From contig CAVQON010000012.1 of the NCBI GenBank assembly GCA_963714455.1, forward strand, positions 62,001-126,000: DNA of 64,000 nt, in the 5' to 3' direction. The position numbers and the translations under genes were made by a program. Numbering within the stretch: position 1 is the first letter of the stretch; every line of letters begins with the position of its first letter. The notes under the pieces were generated by a model. That model was given only the letters and a program-made list of their open reading frames with translations. It did no database searches and was not told where the DNA came from. Shown here piece by piece: positions 33,201 through 41,804 of this stretch. This DNA is from CAVQGZ01 sp963714455 (GTDB lineage Bacteria > Actinomycetota > Actinomycetes > Jiangellales > Jiangellaceae).

Positions 33201-35099
33201 TCAGCCGAAGCCGCCGCCTCCGCCGCCGCCCCCGCCGCCTCCGCCACCGGAGAAACCGCCTCCGCCGCCGCCCGACCCGGACGAGGGCGGCGCCAGAGCC
33301 GAGCCGAACCCGGCGGCCAGGTCACCGATCGCCAACGACGTCGCCCCGGAGCCGAGGTCACCGGTCGGCGAGATCCAGAAGATCGTGGACGACGCCGCCA
33401 CCGCCTCGGGCATGGCCACGTGGGCCGCCTGGAGCACGCGGTCGGCGATGCCGAACGCGATGCCGTAGACGAGAAGGCGCTCCCACAGCGCGAGGCTGGC
33501 CGGCGGCGCCTCGTGCAGGCGCGGGAAGTCAGTGAGGTAGCGGCGGAACGCCTCCCAGCGCTCTGCCTCGGCCTGTGCCGAGGGCGAGCGTCGGCGCCAG
33601 AGCTTGCGCTGCGTGAGCGCGCCGAGCACGACGGCCGAGTTCAGTACGCAGACCGCACCGACGAGCAGCAGCACCACGTCCGACCAGCGCGGGAACGCCG
33701 TGCGCCACCCCGCACCCGCGGCCACGAAGCACCCGACGCCCACGGCGACGAGCAGCAGCAGCGCCACCACCAGCGCCACCACACCCGTCGAGACGAACCA
33801 ACGGCGTTCGGCGACCTCGTCGGCCACGTTCGACTTGAAGGACGTGAACCGGGTGCTCATCTGCTTGCGGTCGGCCTCGATGGACGCCCGGAAGGTCGAC
33901 AACGGCTGGGGCCCACTGCCCAGGACGTCATTGACGATCTCGGCGACGTCGCCCTCCCACGGGGTCATGTCGTCGCGCCGACCGTAGGAGAGCTCCAGGT
34001 CGGACACCTGCTCGGTGCGCAGCCCGCCCCACACCGACTTCTCGGTCAGCACCGGTCGGGATCGGTACACGCCTCGTCGCACCAGGTCGAACAGGGTGGC
34101 GGTGAACTCCGTCGGCCCGGCCGTCCCGCCCTGGGCGAGCAGCACCGGCACGAGCGCGGGCGGCAGGTCGCTCGGCGGCTCCTGCTCGTACTCCCGGTCG
34201 TACCCGCTGGGGCGTTCGCGGCCGAAGCGGACGAAGACGAGTCCGACCAGCACCGCGGCCGGCAGCAGGCCGAGCACGAGCACACCGACCACCCACGGCA
34301 GCGGGTTGGCGGCGAGGGCGTCGATCCGGTCGGCGTCGGCCTGGAACTCCGCGGCGTCGGCCGACTCCTCGGCCACGATCGCCGCACGCCCGTCGCCGTC
34401 CACGACGGTCGCCCCGGTGGTCGAGGTCAGGGCCGAACGCGGCACCAGCGCGCGCAGCTCGACGAACTGCCCGGCCGGGATGCGCTCGGCCCGCAGGTTC
34501 ACCGTCGGGCCGTTCAGGGTCACGTCGCCGCGGACGTACACCGGGTGGCCCCAGGCCAGGTCGATGTCGGCGGGGGCGGTGAGCGAGGCCGTGAGCCGGT
34601 CGAGGCCCTGCTCCCACTCGTCCCCCCACACCTGCAGGTTCACCTCGGCGACGTCGTCGTAGGCGCGGGTGAGTCCGGTCATCGTGTAGTCGATGGTGAA
34701 GGTGCGCGTCTGGTCGACGGCGTCGAACCGCCACACCACCCGCACCTGGTCGGACGACCGCTCGACCCCGAGCGTTGCGGGGGGTCCGCCGGGCTGCAAC
34801 GCCGTCGACGCGCCGGGAGCGTAGGCCTGCCCGTCCTCGCTCACCGAGACGTCGCTGACCTGCTCGCCCGGGCGCAGCGGGATGTCGCGGAACCCGTAGG
34901 TGAACGCGCCGCGGAAGGCCACGGTGATGGACTCGGTCACCTCCAGCGACCCGTCGGGCGCCAGCGTGACGGCCACGTCTGAGTCGACCAGCCGGTAGGC
35001 GCGTCCGTCGTCGGCGCCGGTGAGCGTGAGCAGGCCGAGCAGCCCGGCCAGCAGCACCAGCGCCACGCGCGCCGGTCGAGGCATCGATCGCCGAACCAT
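33201..35099 (-). CDS. DUF2207 membrane protein with glycine-rich tail
   Basis: A 632-residue protein with a signal/anchor segment (VALVLLAGLLGLLTLTG), an extracellular beta-rich DUF2207 domain (about 35-250, GFRDIPLRPGEQVSDVSV and RTFTIDYTMTGLTRAYDD), transmembrane helices near 270-295 and two near 430-490, and a cytoplasmic part with SERLLVYGIAFGIADRVL-like ends. The final 30 residues are almost pure glycine with FSGGGGGG, typical of the family. It lies 4 bp after lemA, the usual partnership. Function unknown; a role in the envelope is suspected. Confidence 0.9.
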   Translation of the reverse strand: MVRRSMPRPARVALVLLAGLLGLLTLTGADDGRAYRLVDSDVAVTLAPDGSLEVTESITVAFRGAFTYGFRDIPLRPGEQVSDVSVSEDGQAYAPGASTALQPGGPPATLGVERSSDQVRVVWRFDAVDQTRTFTIDYTMTGLTRAYDDVAEVNLQVWGDEWEQGLDRLTASLTAPADIDLAWGHPVYVRGDVTLNGPTVNLRAERIPAGQFVELRALVPRSALTSTTGATVVDGDGRAAIVAEESADAAEFQADADRIDALAANPLPWVVGVLVLGLLPAAVLVGLVFVRFGRERPSGYDREYEQEPPSDLPPALVPVLLAQGGTAGPTEFTATLFDLVRRGVYRSRPVLTEKSVWGGLRTEQVSDLELSYGRRDDMTPWEGDVAEIVNDVLGSGPQPLSTFRASIEADRKQMSTRFTSFKSNVADEVAERRWFVSTGVVALVVALLLLVAVGVGCFVAAGAGWRTAFPRWSDVVLLLVGAVCVLNSAVVLGALTQRKLWRRRSPSAQAEAERWEAFRRYLTDFPRLHEAPPASLALWERLLVYGIAFGIADRVLQAAHVAMPEAVAASSTIFWISPTGDLGSGATSLAIGDLAAGFGSALAPPSSGSGGGGGGFSGGGGGGGGGGGGGFG

Positions 35100-35103
35100 G
35101 ACG

Positions 35104-35694
35104 TCAGGCGTCGGGGCCGGTCGGACGGTCGAAGCGCACCTGCGGCACGGAGCGCTCCGCCTCGTCGCCGAGCTCGAAGTACTCCCGTCCGGTGAACCCG
35201 AACGGGCCCGCGACGAGCACGGTCGGGAACGTCTGGATCGTGTTCTGGTAGGTGAGGACGGTGTCGTTGTAGACCTGGCGCGACACCGTGATGCGGTTCT
35301 CCGTCTCGGCGAGCTGGGCCTGCAGGTCGCGGAACCCCGCGTCGGCCTTCAGCTCGGGGTAGGCCTCGGCCACGGCGAACAGACGTCCCAACGCCTGCCC
35401 GAGCATGCCCTCGGCGTCGGCCGCCTGCGCGGGCGTGGTCGCCGCCGCGGACGCCGACCGCGCCCGCGTCACCGCCTCGAAGGTGGACGACTCGTGGGCG
35501 GCGTACCCCTTGACCGTCTCGACAAGGTTGGGCACCAGGTCGCGCCGCCGCTTGAGCTGCACGTCGATCTGCGCCCACGAGTTGTCGACCCGGTTGCGCC
35601 GCTGGACGAGCCGGTTGTAGGTGATCACCAGCCACCCGCCCAGGAGCAGGACGAGAACGCCGACGACGATGATGGCTATCGAGGTGCCGCTCAT
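35104..35694 (-). CDS. LemA family protein
   Basis: A 196-residue membrane-anchored four-helix protein: an N-terminal helix (IAIIVVGVLVLLLGGWLVI), then YNRLVQRRNRVDNSWAQIDV and LKRRRDLVPNLVETVKGYA, the family hallmark, ELKADAGFRDLQAQLAETEN, and a C-terminal GPFGFTGREYFE. ATG 35694 is used; ATG 35703 and 35706 are in frame and equally possible. It is followed by the DUF2207 gene, the typical pairing. Its biochemical role is not established. Confidence 0.9.
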   Translation of the reverse strand: MSGTSIAIIVVGVLVLLLGGWLVITYNRLVQRRNRVDNSWAQIDVQLKRRRDLVPNLVETVKGYAAHESSTFEAVTRARSASAAATTPAQAADAEGMLGQALGRLFAVAEAYPELKADAGFRDLQAQLAETENRITVSRQVYNDTVLTYQNTIQTFPTVLVAGPFGFTGREYFELGDEAERSVPQVRFDRPTGPDA

Positions 35695-35739
35695 GACACC
35701 CATCATGGACCTGTCGAGCCCCGCAGGAGGGAGTGCCCG

Positions 35740-37032
35740 GTGAGTCTTGTCGCACAGCTGGCTGGTGCCCTCGGCTCCGACGCGCCCACCCACCTGCTCA
35801 CCGACCCGGCGCTGACCGACGCGTACGGCACCGACTGGACGCGGCGGTGGTCACACCGCCCCCTGGCGGTCGTCCGTCCCGGCAGCGTCGAGCAGGTCTC
35901 GGCCGTCATCCGGGTCTGCGGCCGGCACGGGGTGCCCGTCGTCCCGCAGGGTGGCAACACCGGCCTGGTCGCCGGCGGTGTGCCCGGTGCGGACGACGCG
36001 GCGGTCGTCCTCTCGCTCACCCGGCTCGACCACCTCGGTCCGGTCGACTCCGCGACCCGCCAGGTGACGGTCGCAGCCGGGACGACGCTGGCCGCCCTGC
36101 AACGCCACGCTCGGGCCGCCGGGCTCGTCTACGGGGTCGACCTCGGGGCCCGCGACACCGCGACCGTGGGCGGAACCGTCGCCACCAACGCCGGCGGGCT
36201 GCGCGTCTGCCGCTACGGCGACACCCGAGCGCAGGTCACGGGGCTGCGGGCGGTGCTTGCCGACGGGTCGGTCGTCAGCCGGCTCGACGGGTTGCCCAAG
36301 GACGGCGCGGGCTACGACCTGGTGGCGCTGCTGATCGGCAGCGAGGGGACGCTCGGCGTCGTCACCGACGTGCGCGTGCGCCTCCACGAGCCCGACCCGC
36401 CCGGGGTGACGACCCTGATCGGCTGCCGCAGCATCGCTGAGGCGGTCGCGCTGCTGCCCGCGCCGCACGACCGGCGGCTGGCTGAGCTGATGACCCACGA
36501 CGGGCTCACGCTGACCTGCGCGGTGACCGGTCTGCCGATGCCGCTGCCGCGCGAGTGGCCCGCCTACCTGCTGGTCGAGACGCCTGACCTGCCCGACCTG
36601 CCCGACGAGGTCGAGGCGGTCGTGGACGCGCGCCTGCTCGACTACCGCGAACGGCACCCGGAGGCCGTCGCCACGCTCGGGGTGGTGCACAAGTACGACG
36701 TGTCGATCCCGCTCGACCGGCTCGACCCCGTGCTCGCGCAGGTGGCCGACGCGGTGGCGCCGCACCGCCTGTTCGTCTACGGGCACCTCGCCGAGGGCAA
36801 CATGCACCTGGGCGTGGTGGGCCCGCTGCCGGACGACGAGAGCATCGACGAAGCCGTCCTGGGCCTGGTCGCCGCTGCGGGCGGGTCGATCGCCTCCGAG
36901 CACGGGGTGGGACGCGCCAAGGCGGGTCTGCTCCCGCTCAACCGCGCCCCGGCCGACCTGGCCGCCATGCGCGCGATCAAGGTCGCTCTCGACCCCGGCG
37001 GCCTGCTCAACCCCGGGGTCGTGCTGGCCTGA
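35740..37032 (+). CDS. FAD-binding oxidase (GlcD / D-2-hydroxyacid dehydrogenase type)
   Basis: A 430-residue PCMH-type flavoprotein. VVPQGGNTGLVAGGVP binds FAD pyrophosphate, and TVGGTVATNAGGLRVCRYGDT and LIGSEGTLGVVT are family motifs. The C-terminal FAD-oxidase domain has HKYDVSIPLDRL, YGHLAEGNMHLGV (metal-binding His) and ASEHGVGRAKAGLL. Substrates in the family are D-lactate, glycolate or D-2-hydroxyglutarate; the length and HxH pattern fit D-2-hydroxyglutarate dehydrogenase-like enzymes. GTG 35740 has AGGAGG at 35725-35730. It diverges from lemA. Confidence 0.92.
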   Translation: MSLVAQLAGALGSDAPTHLLTDPALTDAYGTDWTRRWSHRPLAVVRPGSVEQVSAVIRVCGRHGVPVVPQGGNTGLVAGGVPGADDAAVVLSLTRLDHLGPVDSATRQVTVAAGTTLAALQRHARAAGLVYGVDLGARDTATVGGTVATNAGGLRVCRYGDTRAQVTGLRAVLADGSVVSRLDGLPKDGAGYDLVALLIGSEGTLGVVTDVRVRLHEPDPPGVTTLIGCRSIAEAVALLPAPHDRRLAELMTHDGLTLTCAVTGLPMPLPREWPAYLLVETPDLPDLPDEVEAVVDARLLDYRERHPEAVATLGVVHKYDVSIPLDRLDPVLAQVADAVAPHRLFVYGHLAEGNMHLGVVGPLPDDESIDEAVLGLVAAAGGSIASEHGVGRAKAGLLPLNRAPADLAAMRAIKVALDPGGLLNPGVVLA

Positions 37033-37070
37033 GCCGCGGTAGCGCCCGCCGGCTCTGACACGATGCCGCC

Positions 37071-38069
37071 ATGGCGAAGAAGCATCGCGGTCCCCGTCCG
37101 GTCGTCGAGGGCGAGGTCGAGGTCGTCGGCCCGCGCGAGCCCTGCCCCTGCGGATCGGGCAAGCGCTACAAGGTCTGCCACGGCAAAGCCGCGGCGCGGG
37201 CCCGGGCTCCCATGGTGGAGCGCCCGTTCGAGGGTCTGCCGGGTGAGACCGACTGGGTGGCGCTGCGCGAGTTCGTGCCGGCGGCGACGGCCTCGGTGCG
37301 GTTGCGCCCCGAGGCGGCAGCCAGCGCGTCCGGGGGGTCCGACCCCGCCGACGAGGTGACCGACTCGACGCGGGCCCCGCGGGTGACCGTGGTGACCGTG
37401 CTGCCGACCGCTCTCCCCGCGATGCGCCGCGACGACGGCGAGGTGCTGGTCGCGTTGCAGACCACGACGTCGTCCGGGGACCCCTCGCGTGACGTCGCTG
37501 CTGCGCTGCTGGCCGCGCTCGCGCTCGACGCCGGCGGCGCTGTCGCGATGCCCGGCCTGCCCGGTCCGGGCCCGCGGCTGCAGGACGTGCTCGACCCGGC
37601 CGGCGGCTTCGACGTGGTCATGCATGAGACGTACGACTTCTGGGTCGGCGACGCGGCCGACGACCCGTCCACGAAGGCTCTGCTCGAGCAGGCGAACACG
37701 TCGATCATCCCGACAGAGCGCCTGGCCTCGGTGTCGTCGGCCTACGCCGCCACGATGGGCGAGCGCCGCTACCTGCGCTGGGTACAGCCCTACGCCGAAG
37801 ACCGCCTGCTCGACGCGCTGGCCCGGCTGCGCGCTGCCGGGGCGGACGGCCTCGGCGACGAGACGACGATGCTGGGCACCTTCCGTGCGCACGGGTTGCT
37901 GGTACCGGTCTGGGAGCTGGGCGAGGACGTGCTGCTGGACGACCTCGAAGACCCGGCGGTTGCCCTGGCCGACCGGCTGGCCGACGAGGTGCAGAACGCG
38001 TCGCCGCTCGACGCCGACCAGCGGCGAGCCCGCGCGGCGCTGGCGAACCGCCAGATCACGATTCGCTGA
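37071..38069 (+). CDS. SEC-C motif protein (DUF5926)
   Basis: A 332-residue actinobacterial protein whose N-terminus holds a SEC-C zinc motif, PCPCGSGKRYKVCHG. The rest is the uncharacterised DUF5926 region with VTVLPTALPAMRR, FDVVMHETYDFWV, ANTSIIPTERLASV, YLRWVQPYAEDRLLDALARL and GTFRAHGLLVPVW. SEC-C motifs often mediate binding to SecB-like or ribosome-linked partners, but no role is known here. Its last 14 bp overlap the 3' end of the convergent SulP gene. Confidence 0.85.
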   Translation: MAKKHRGPRPVVEGEVEVVGPREPCPCGSGKRYKVCHGKAAARARAPMVERPFEGLPGETDWVALREFVPAATASVRLRPEAAASASGGSDPADEVTDSTRAPRVTVVTVLPTALPAMRRDDGEVLVALQTTTSSGDPSRDVAAALLAALALDAGGAVAMPGLPGPGPRLQDVLDPAGGFDVVMHETYDFWVGDAADDPSTKALLEQANTSIIPTERLASVSSAYAATMGERRYLRWVQPYAEDRLLDALARLRAAGADGLGDETTMLGTFRAHGLLVPVWELGEDVLLDDLEDPAVALADRLADEVQNASPLDADQRRARAALANRQITIR

Positions 38070-39882
38070 GGTCGTCACCGCCGGGGTCGCCGGTGGGCTT
38101 CTCGCGGGCGTCCGCGTCACCCTGCTCGGTCGTCTCGGCACCCGCGGCAGGGGTCGTGACCCCGACCGTGCTCAGTGCGTCGACCGCATCCTCCACCCGG
38201 GAGAACACGAGGGACTCGTCGGCCACCTCGAACACGCCGCCGCGGTAGAGCGCGCGTTCGACGTCGCGGCGCACCCGGGCGAACGCGACCTGGACGCCTC
38301 GCGCCTGCGTCCGCTCGACCAGCCGGCGCAGGGCCGCAGCGCCGTTGAGGTCGACGTGGCTTACTGCCTCGAGGTTGAGCACGAGGGCTGTCAGCTGCGG
38401 CATCCGAGGGCCCACGAGGGCATTCACCCGAGTCACCAGGTACTCGGCTCCGGCGAAGAACAGGGGGCCGTCGTAGCGGACGGCCAGAACGTCGGGTACC
38501 AGCTCTGCCGCTCGACGCGGGCTGACGGCACGCCAGCGCGTCGATCCGGGAGCCGGACCGAGGGCCACGACCTGGGGGCGAGACAGCGTTGCGACGAGCT
38601 CGACCATGTTCACGAACACCGCCAGCAAGATGCCCGGCAGGATGCCGAGAACGGCGACCCCGATCAGCGTGACCAGGCCCAGAGTCACCTCGAAGCGGCG
38701 GAACCGATACAGCGCCGCCCAGTCCCGCGGCCGGACGATGCCGGTAGCCGCGACCACGACGACAGCAGCCAGCGTCGGCGAGGGAAGGTCGAACACCAGC
38801 GGAGCCAACGCGACCAGGAACAGCCCGGTGAAGCCGGCGGCCAGCAGGCTGACCACCTGGGTGCGCCCTCCGGTGGTGAAGGCGACCGCGGTGCGCGAGT
38901 CGCTGGCGCCTATGGCGAAGCCTTGGAAGAGCCCGGACGCGGCGTTCGCCCCCGACAGCGCCAGTAGCTCGGTGTTCGCATCGATCGGGTCAGACTTCGA
39001 CCGTTCGGCGTACGCGCGCCCGGTGAGCACTGAGTTGGCGAAGACGATGAGTGCGACGCCCGCGGCCGGTCCCAGCAGTGGACCGACGGCATCCAGCCCG
39101 ATCGACGGCCACTGCGGCGCCGGCAGCCCGCGCGGGACCTCGCCGACGACTGACACGCCGCGGTCGCTCAGCCCGATCATGGCCGAGACCGCGGTCATCG
39201 CCACGACCGCCACCAACGAGCCCGGCACACGGGGCGAGAGCCTGCGCAGTCCCAGAATGATCAGCAGCGAGCCGATACCGACGAGCGTGCTGGGCAGGTC
39301 GACATCGGCACGGGACTCCCAGAGCCCGGTCACCTGCGCCAGCAGCGTGTCGCCGGACGTCGATGCGCCGACGAGCTTGGCGACTTGGTTGACGGCGATG
39401 ATCAGCGCGACACCTGTCAGGTAGCCGACCAGCACTGGCTGGGAGAGGTAGTCGGCGATGAACCCAAGCCGCAGTACCCACGCGGCCAGCAGCACTCCCG
39501 CAGTGATCAGCGCCATGGCCGCGGCGAGTGCGGCGTACTCGGCGCCACTGGCCGCGAAGGGCAGAAGGGCGGCGGCCACGAGGATCGCCATCTGCGACTC
39601 GGGACCGACCGAGAGGGTGCGCGAGCTGCCCAGCAGGGCGTACACGGCCATTCCGAAGATGCCCGTGTAGAGCCCGGCCACCGGCGTCACGCCGGCGACC
39701 TCCCCGTAGGCCAGCCCGGACGGGATCAGCAGGGCCGTGACGGTGGCCGCGGCGACGAGATCGGGGCGCAGGTCGATGCGCCGGTAGTGGCGCAGCATGT
39801 GCACGCCCGGCGGGACGAACGAGCGTCGACGTTCGACGGACTCCTGTGCCCGGGTGTCCGTCATGGCACTGACCGTAGTCAC
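38056..39882 (-). CDS. SulP-family anion transporter with STAS domain
   Basis: A 608-residue SLC26/SulP permease. The N-terminal RPDLVAAATVTALLIPSGLAYG and TGIFGMAVYALLGSSRTLSVGPES segments are signatures of the 14-helix transport fold. A STAS domain (about 445-575; VLAVRYDGPLFFAGAEYLV and LVLNLEAVSHVDLNGAAALR) follows, and the tail is acidic. Substrates are likely sulfate, bicarbonate or another anion; sequence does not say which. The GTG start at 39882 is supported by AGGAGG 8 nt upstream. Only 26 bp separate it from divergent pheA, so the promoters overlap. Confidence 0.94.
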   Translation of the reverse strand: MTTVSAMTDTRAQESVERRRSFVPPGVHMLRHYRRIDLRPDLVAAATVTALLIPSGLAYGEVAGVTPVAGLYTGIFGMAVYALLGSSRTLSVGPESQMAILVAAALLPFAASGAEYAALAAAMALITAGVLLAAWVLRLGFIADYLSQPVLVGYLTGVALIIAVNQVAKLVGASTSGDTLLAQVTGLWESRADVDLPSTLVGIGSLLIILGLRRLSPRVPGSLVAVVAMTAVSAMIGLSDRGVSVVGEVPRGLPAPQWPSIGLDAVGPLLGPAAGVALIVFANSVLTGRAYAERSKSDPIDANTELLALSGANAASGLFQGFAIGASDSRTAVAFTTGGRTQVVSLLAAGFTGLFLVALAPLVFDLPSPTLAAVVVVAATGIVRPRDWAALYRFRRFEVTLGLVTLIGVAVLGILPGILLAVFVNMVELVATLSRPQVVALGPAPGSTRWRAVSPRRAAELVPDVLAVRYDGPLFFAGAEYLVTRVNALVGPRMPQLTALVLNLEAVSHVDLNGAAALRRLVERTQARGVQVAFARVRRDVERALYRGGVFEVADESLVFSRVEDAVDALSTVGVTTPAAGAETTEQGDADAREKPTGDPGGDDLSES

Positions 39883-39895
39883 GCCGCAGCCCTCC

Positions 39896-39901
39896 TAGGC
39901 T
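39896..39901 (+). promoter_or_regulatory. leaderless -10 for pheA
   Basis: TAGGCT with a 7-nt spacer to GTG 39909. Its first base overlaps the end of the AGGAGG ribosome-binding site of the divergent SulP gene. Confidence 0.55.
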
Positions 39902-39908
39902 TCGATCC

Positions 39909-40826
39909 GTGCGCTATGCCTACTTGGGACCGCCGGGCACCTTCACCGAGGCCGCTCTGCGGTCGATGCCGCTGGACGAGACGGACGAGACGACGCCTTT
40001 CGCGACGGTGTCGGCAGCGCTCGACGCCGTCCGCGAGGGCATCGTGGACGGCGCCGTGGTGCCCATGGAGAACTCGGTCGAGGGCTCGGTCAACGCCACG
40101 CTGGACGAGCTCGCCGTCGGCGTCCGGCTGGTGATCGCGCACGAGGTGGTGCTGCCGGTGGCCTTCGACCTGGTCGCCCCGGCCGGCGTCGAGCTGGGCG
40201 ACATCCGCCGCGTCGCCACCCACCCGCACGCCGAGGCGCAGTGCCGGGTGTGGATTGCCCGGCACCTGCCGCAGGCGCTCGTGGTGCCCGCCGCCTCGAC
40301 TGCGGCCGCCGCCGAGGCGGTCGCGGCCGGCGTGGGGGAGTACGACGCCGCCATCGCCGGCCCGCTGGCTGCGACCACCTACTCGCTGCGCGTGGTGGCC
40401 GGTGGCATCCAGGACGCCGACGCGCACACCCGGTTCGTGCTGCTGGTGCGCCCGGGCAACCCCCCGGACCCGACGGGCCACGACAAGACGACGCTGGTGG
40501 CGTTCATGAAGGAGGACCGCACCGGGGCGCTTCTGGAGATCTTGGAGCAGTTCGCCACCCGTGGTGTCAACCTCACCCGCATCGAGTCACGTCCGGTCGG
40601 CGCGCGGCTGGGCAACTACTGCTTCTCCATCGACTGCGAGGGCCACGTGGCCGACGCGCGTGTCGCCGAGGCGCTGATGGGGCTGCACCGGGTGTGCGCC
40701 GACGTGCGCTACCTCGGCTCGTACGCACGGGCGGACGGGCTGGCGCCCATCGTCACCGAGTCGACCACCAACGACGACTTCGCCGAGGCGCGCCGCTGGC
40801 TCAAGGCCCTGCGCGGCGAGGCGTAG
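39909..40826 (+). CDS. pheA: prephenate dehydratase
   Basis: A 305-residue monofunctional enzyme converting prephenate to phenylpyruvate for phenylalanine. The catalytic domain has YLGPPGTFTEAAL, VVPMENSVEGSVNATLDEL, ATHPHAEAQCR and a Ser/Thr-rich ASTAAAAEAV. The key TRF motif is in DAHTRFVLLVR. The C-terminal ACT domain (KTTLVAFMKEDRTGALLEIL, GVNLTRIESRPVG) binds Phe for feedback control. Chorismate mutase is not fused and must be elsewhere. Confidence 0.95.
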   Translation: MRYAYLGPPGTFTEAALRSMPLDETDETTPFATVSAALDAVREGIVDGAVVPMENSVEGSVNATLDELAVGVRLVIAHEVVLPVAFDLVAPAGVELGDIRRVATHPHAEAQCRVWIARHLPQALVVPAASTAAAAEAVAAGVGEYDAAIAGPLAATTYSLRVVAGGIQDADAHTRFVLLVRPGNPPDPTGHDKTTLVAFMKEDRTGALLEILEQFATRGVNLTRIESRPVGARLGNYCFSIDCEGHVADARVAEALMGLHRVCADVRYLGSYARADGLAPIVTESTTNDDFAEARRWLKALRGEA

Positions 40827-40836
40827 CCGGCGAGCG

Positions 40837-41766
40837 TTACCCGGCGGTGGGGCGTTCGGGGACGGTGCGCACGTAGCGGTTGGCGATCGTCAAGAAGCCT
40901 TGCGCCGGCCAGAACCCCGAGGCCTCGAGGTTGGTCGTGCGCCAGTCGGCGATCGCCGCGGTGTGCCCGAAGCTGGCCATGTCGCGCATGGCCGTCGACA
41001 CCAGGCTTCGTCCGACCTGCTTGCCGCGGGCGTCGGGGTGAACCGCGAGCAGGATCATCTCCGCGCTGCGCTCGTCGTAGAGCGGGAACGGCGCACCGGG
41101 CCGCCACACCAGCAGCCCCACGCTGTGCTCGCCGCTGCGGGCGATGAGCACCCGGGCGTCCTCCTCCACGACGCTGCGGCGGTACTCGTCGGGCAGCCCG
41201 GAGTAGAAGGTGTTGGAGTGCCGGTCGAACACGGGCGACCCCTCGTGGTGCCTGGCCAGCAGGTCGCCGAGGCGGGTCACGGTGTCGAGCTCTTCGAGGC
41301 CGACCCGGTCGACCTCGATACCGGTGGACAGCTTCGGCCCACCACGGTCACCGAGCGGGCGGACGGCGTAGGCCTCCTCGCGGCCGAACGACAGGTCGAC
41401 GAGCCGGTCGGCCAGCGGCCGGTCGACCGACGGCACGACGAAGACGTGCGTGGCCAGTCCTCGCGCCATCCACTCGTCGCCGGCCACCGCGTACAGCCGG
41501 GCCATGGCCTCGGGTGAGCCGACCGCCCCGATGACGCCGGCGATGGCACGGCCGTCCTCGCTCTCCTCCCACAGCAGGCTGGCAAGCAGCTCGCCGTCGC
41601 GGACGTCCACCCATCCCTGCGGAGGGTCCGCCAGGGCGCCGCGCACCACGGCAGGATCGGTGAAGGCCGGGCTCAGCTCGCGGGTGGCACCCTGCACGCG
41701 GGCGTGGCGCCGGGCGATGAGGGTGGCGATGGCATCGAGGTCGTTCGGGCTTGCCGCGCGGATCAC
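40837..41766 (-). CDS. GNAT family N-acetyltransferase, two-domain
   Basis: A 309-residue protein. The C-terminal acetyltransferase domain (about 190-305) has the acetyl-CoA loop VHPDARGKQVGRSLVSTAM and GFWPAQGFLTIANRYVRTV. The N-terminal half is a degenerate GNAT-like region (ARRHARVQGATRELSPAF, WARGLATH-type segment). The substrate is unknown. GTG 41766 has TAGCGT 7 nt upstream, and the gene is divergent from serS by 38 bp. Confidence 0.85.
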   Translation of the reverse strand: MIRAASPNDLDAIATLIARRHARVQGATRELSPAFTDPAVVRGALADPPQGWVDVRDGELLASLLWEESEDGRAIAGVIGAVGSPEAMARLYAVAGDEWMARGLATHVFVVPSVDRPLADRLVDLSFGREEAYAVRPLGDRGGPKLSTGIEVDRVGLEELDTVTRLGDLLARHHEGSPVFDRHSNTFYSGLPDEYRRSVVEEDARVLIARSGEHSVGLLVWRPGAPFPLYDERSAEMILLAVHPDARGKQVGRSLVSTAMRDMASFGHTAAIADWRTTNLEASGFWPAQGFLTIANRYVRTVPERPTAG

Positions 41767-41773
41767 TCCGGAG

Positions 41774-41798
41774 ACGCTAGCGCCCCGGTGGGTACGCT
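41774..41798. promoter_or_regulatory. paired divergent leaderless promoters (GNAT and serS)
   Basis: Minus strand TAGCGT at 41779-41774, 7 nt before the GNAT GTG. Plus strand TACGCT at 41793-41798, 6 nt before the serS GTG. The whole divergent control region is only 38 bp, so each promoter's -35 area lies in the other gene's start. Confidence 0.55.
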
Positions 41799-41804
41799 CG
41801 CACG

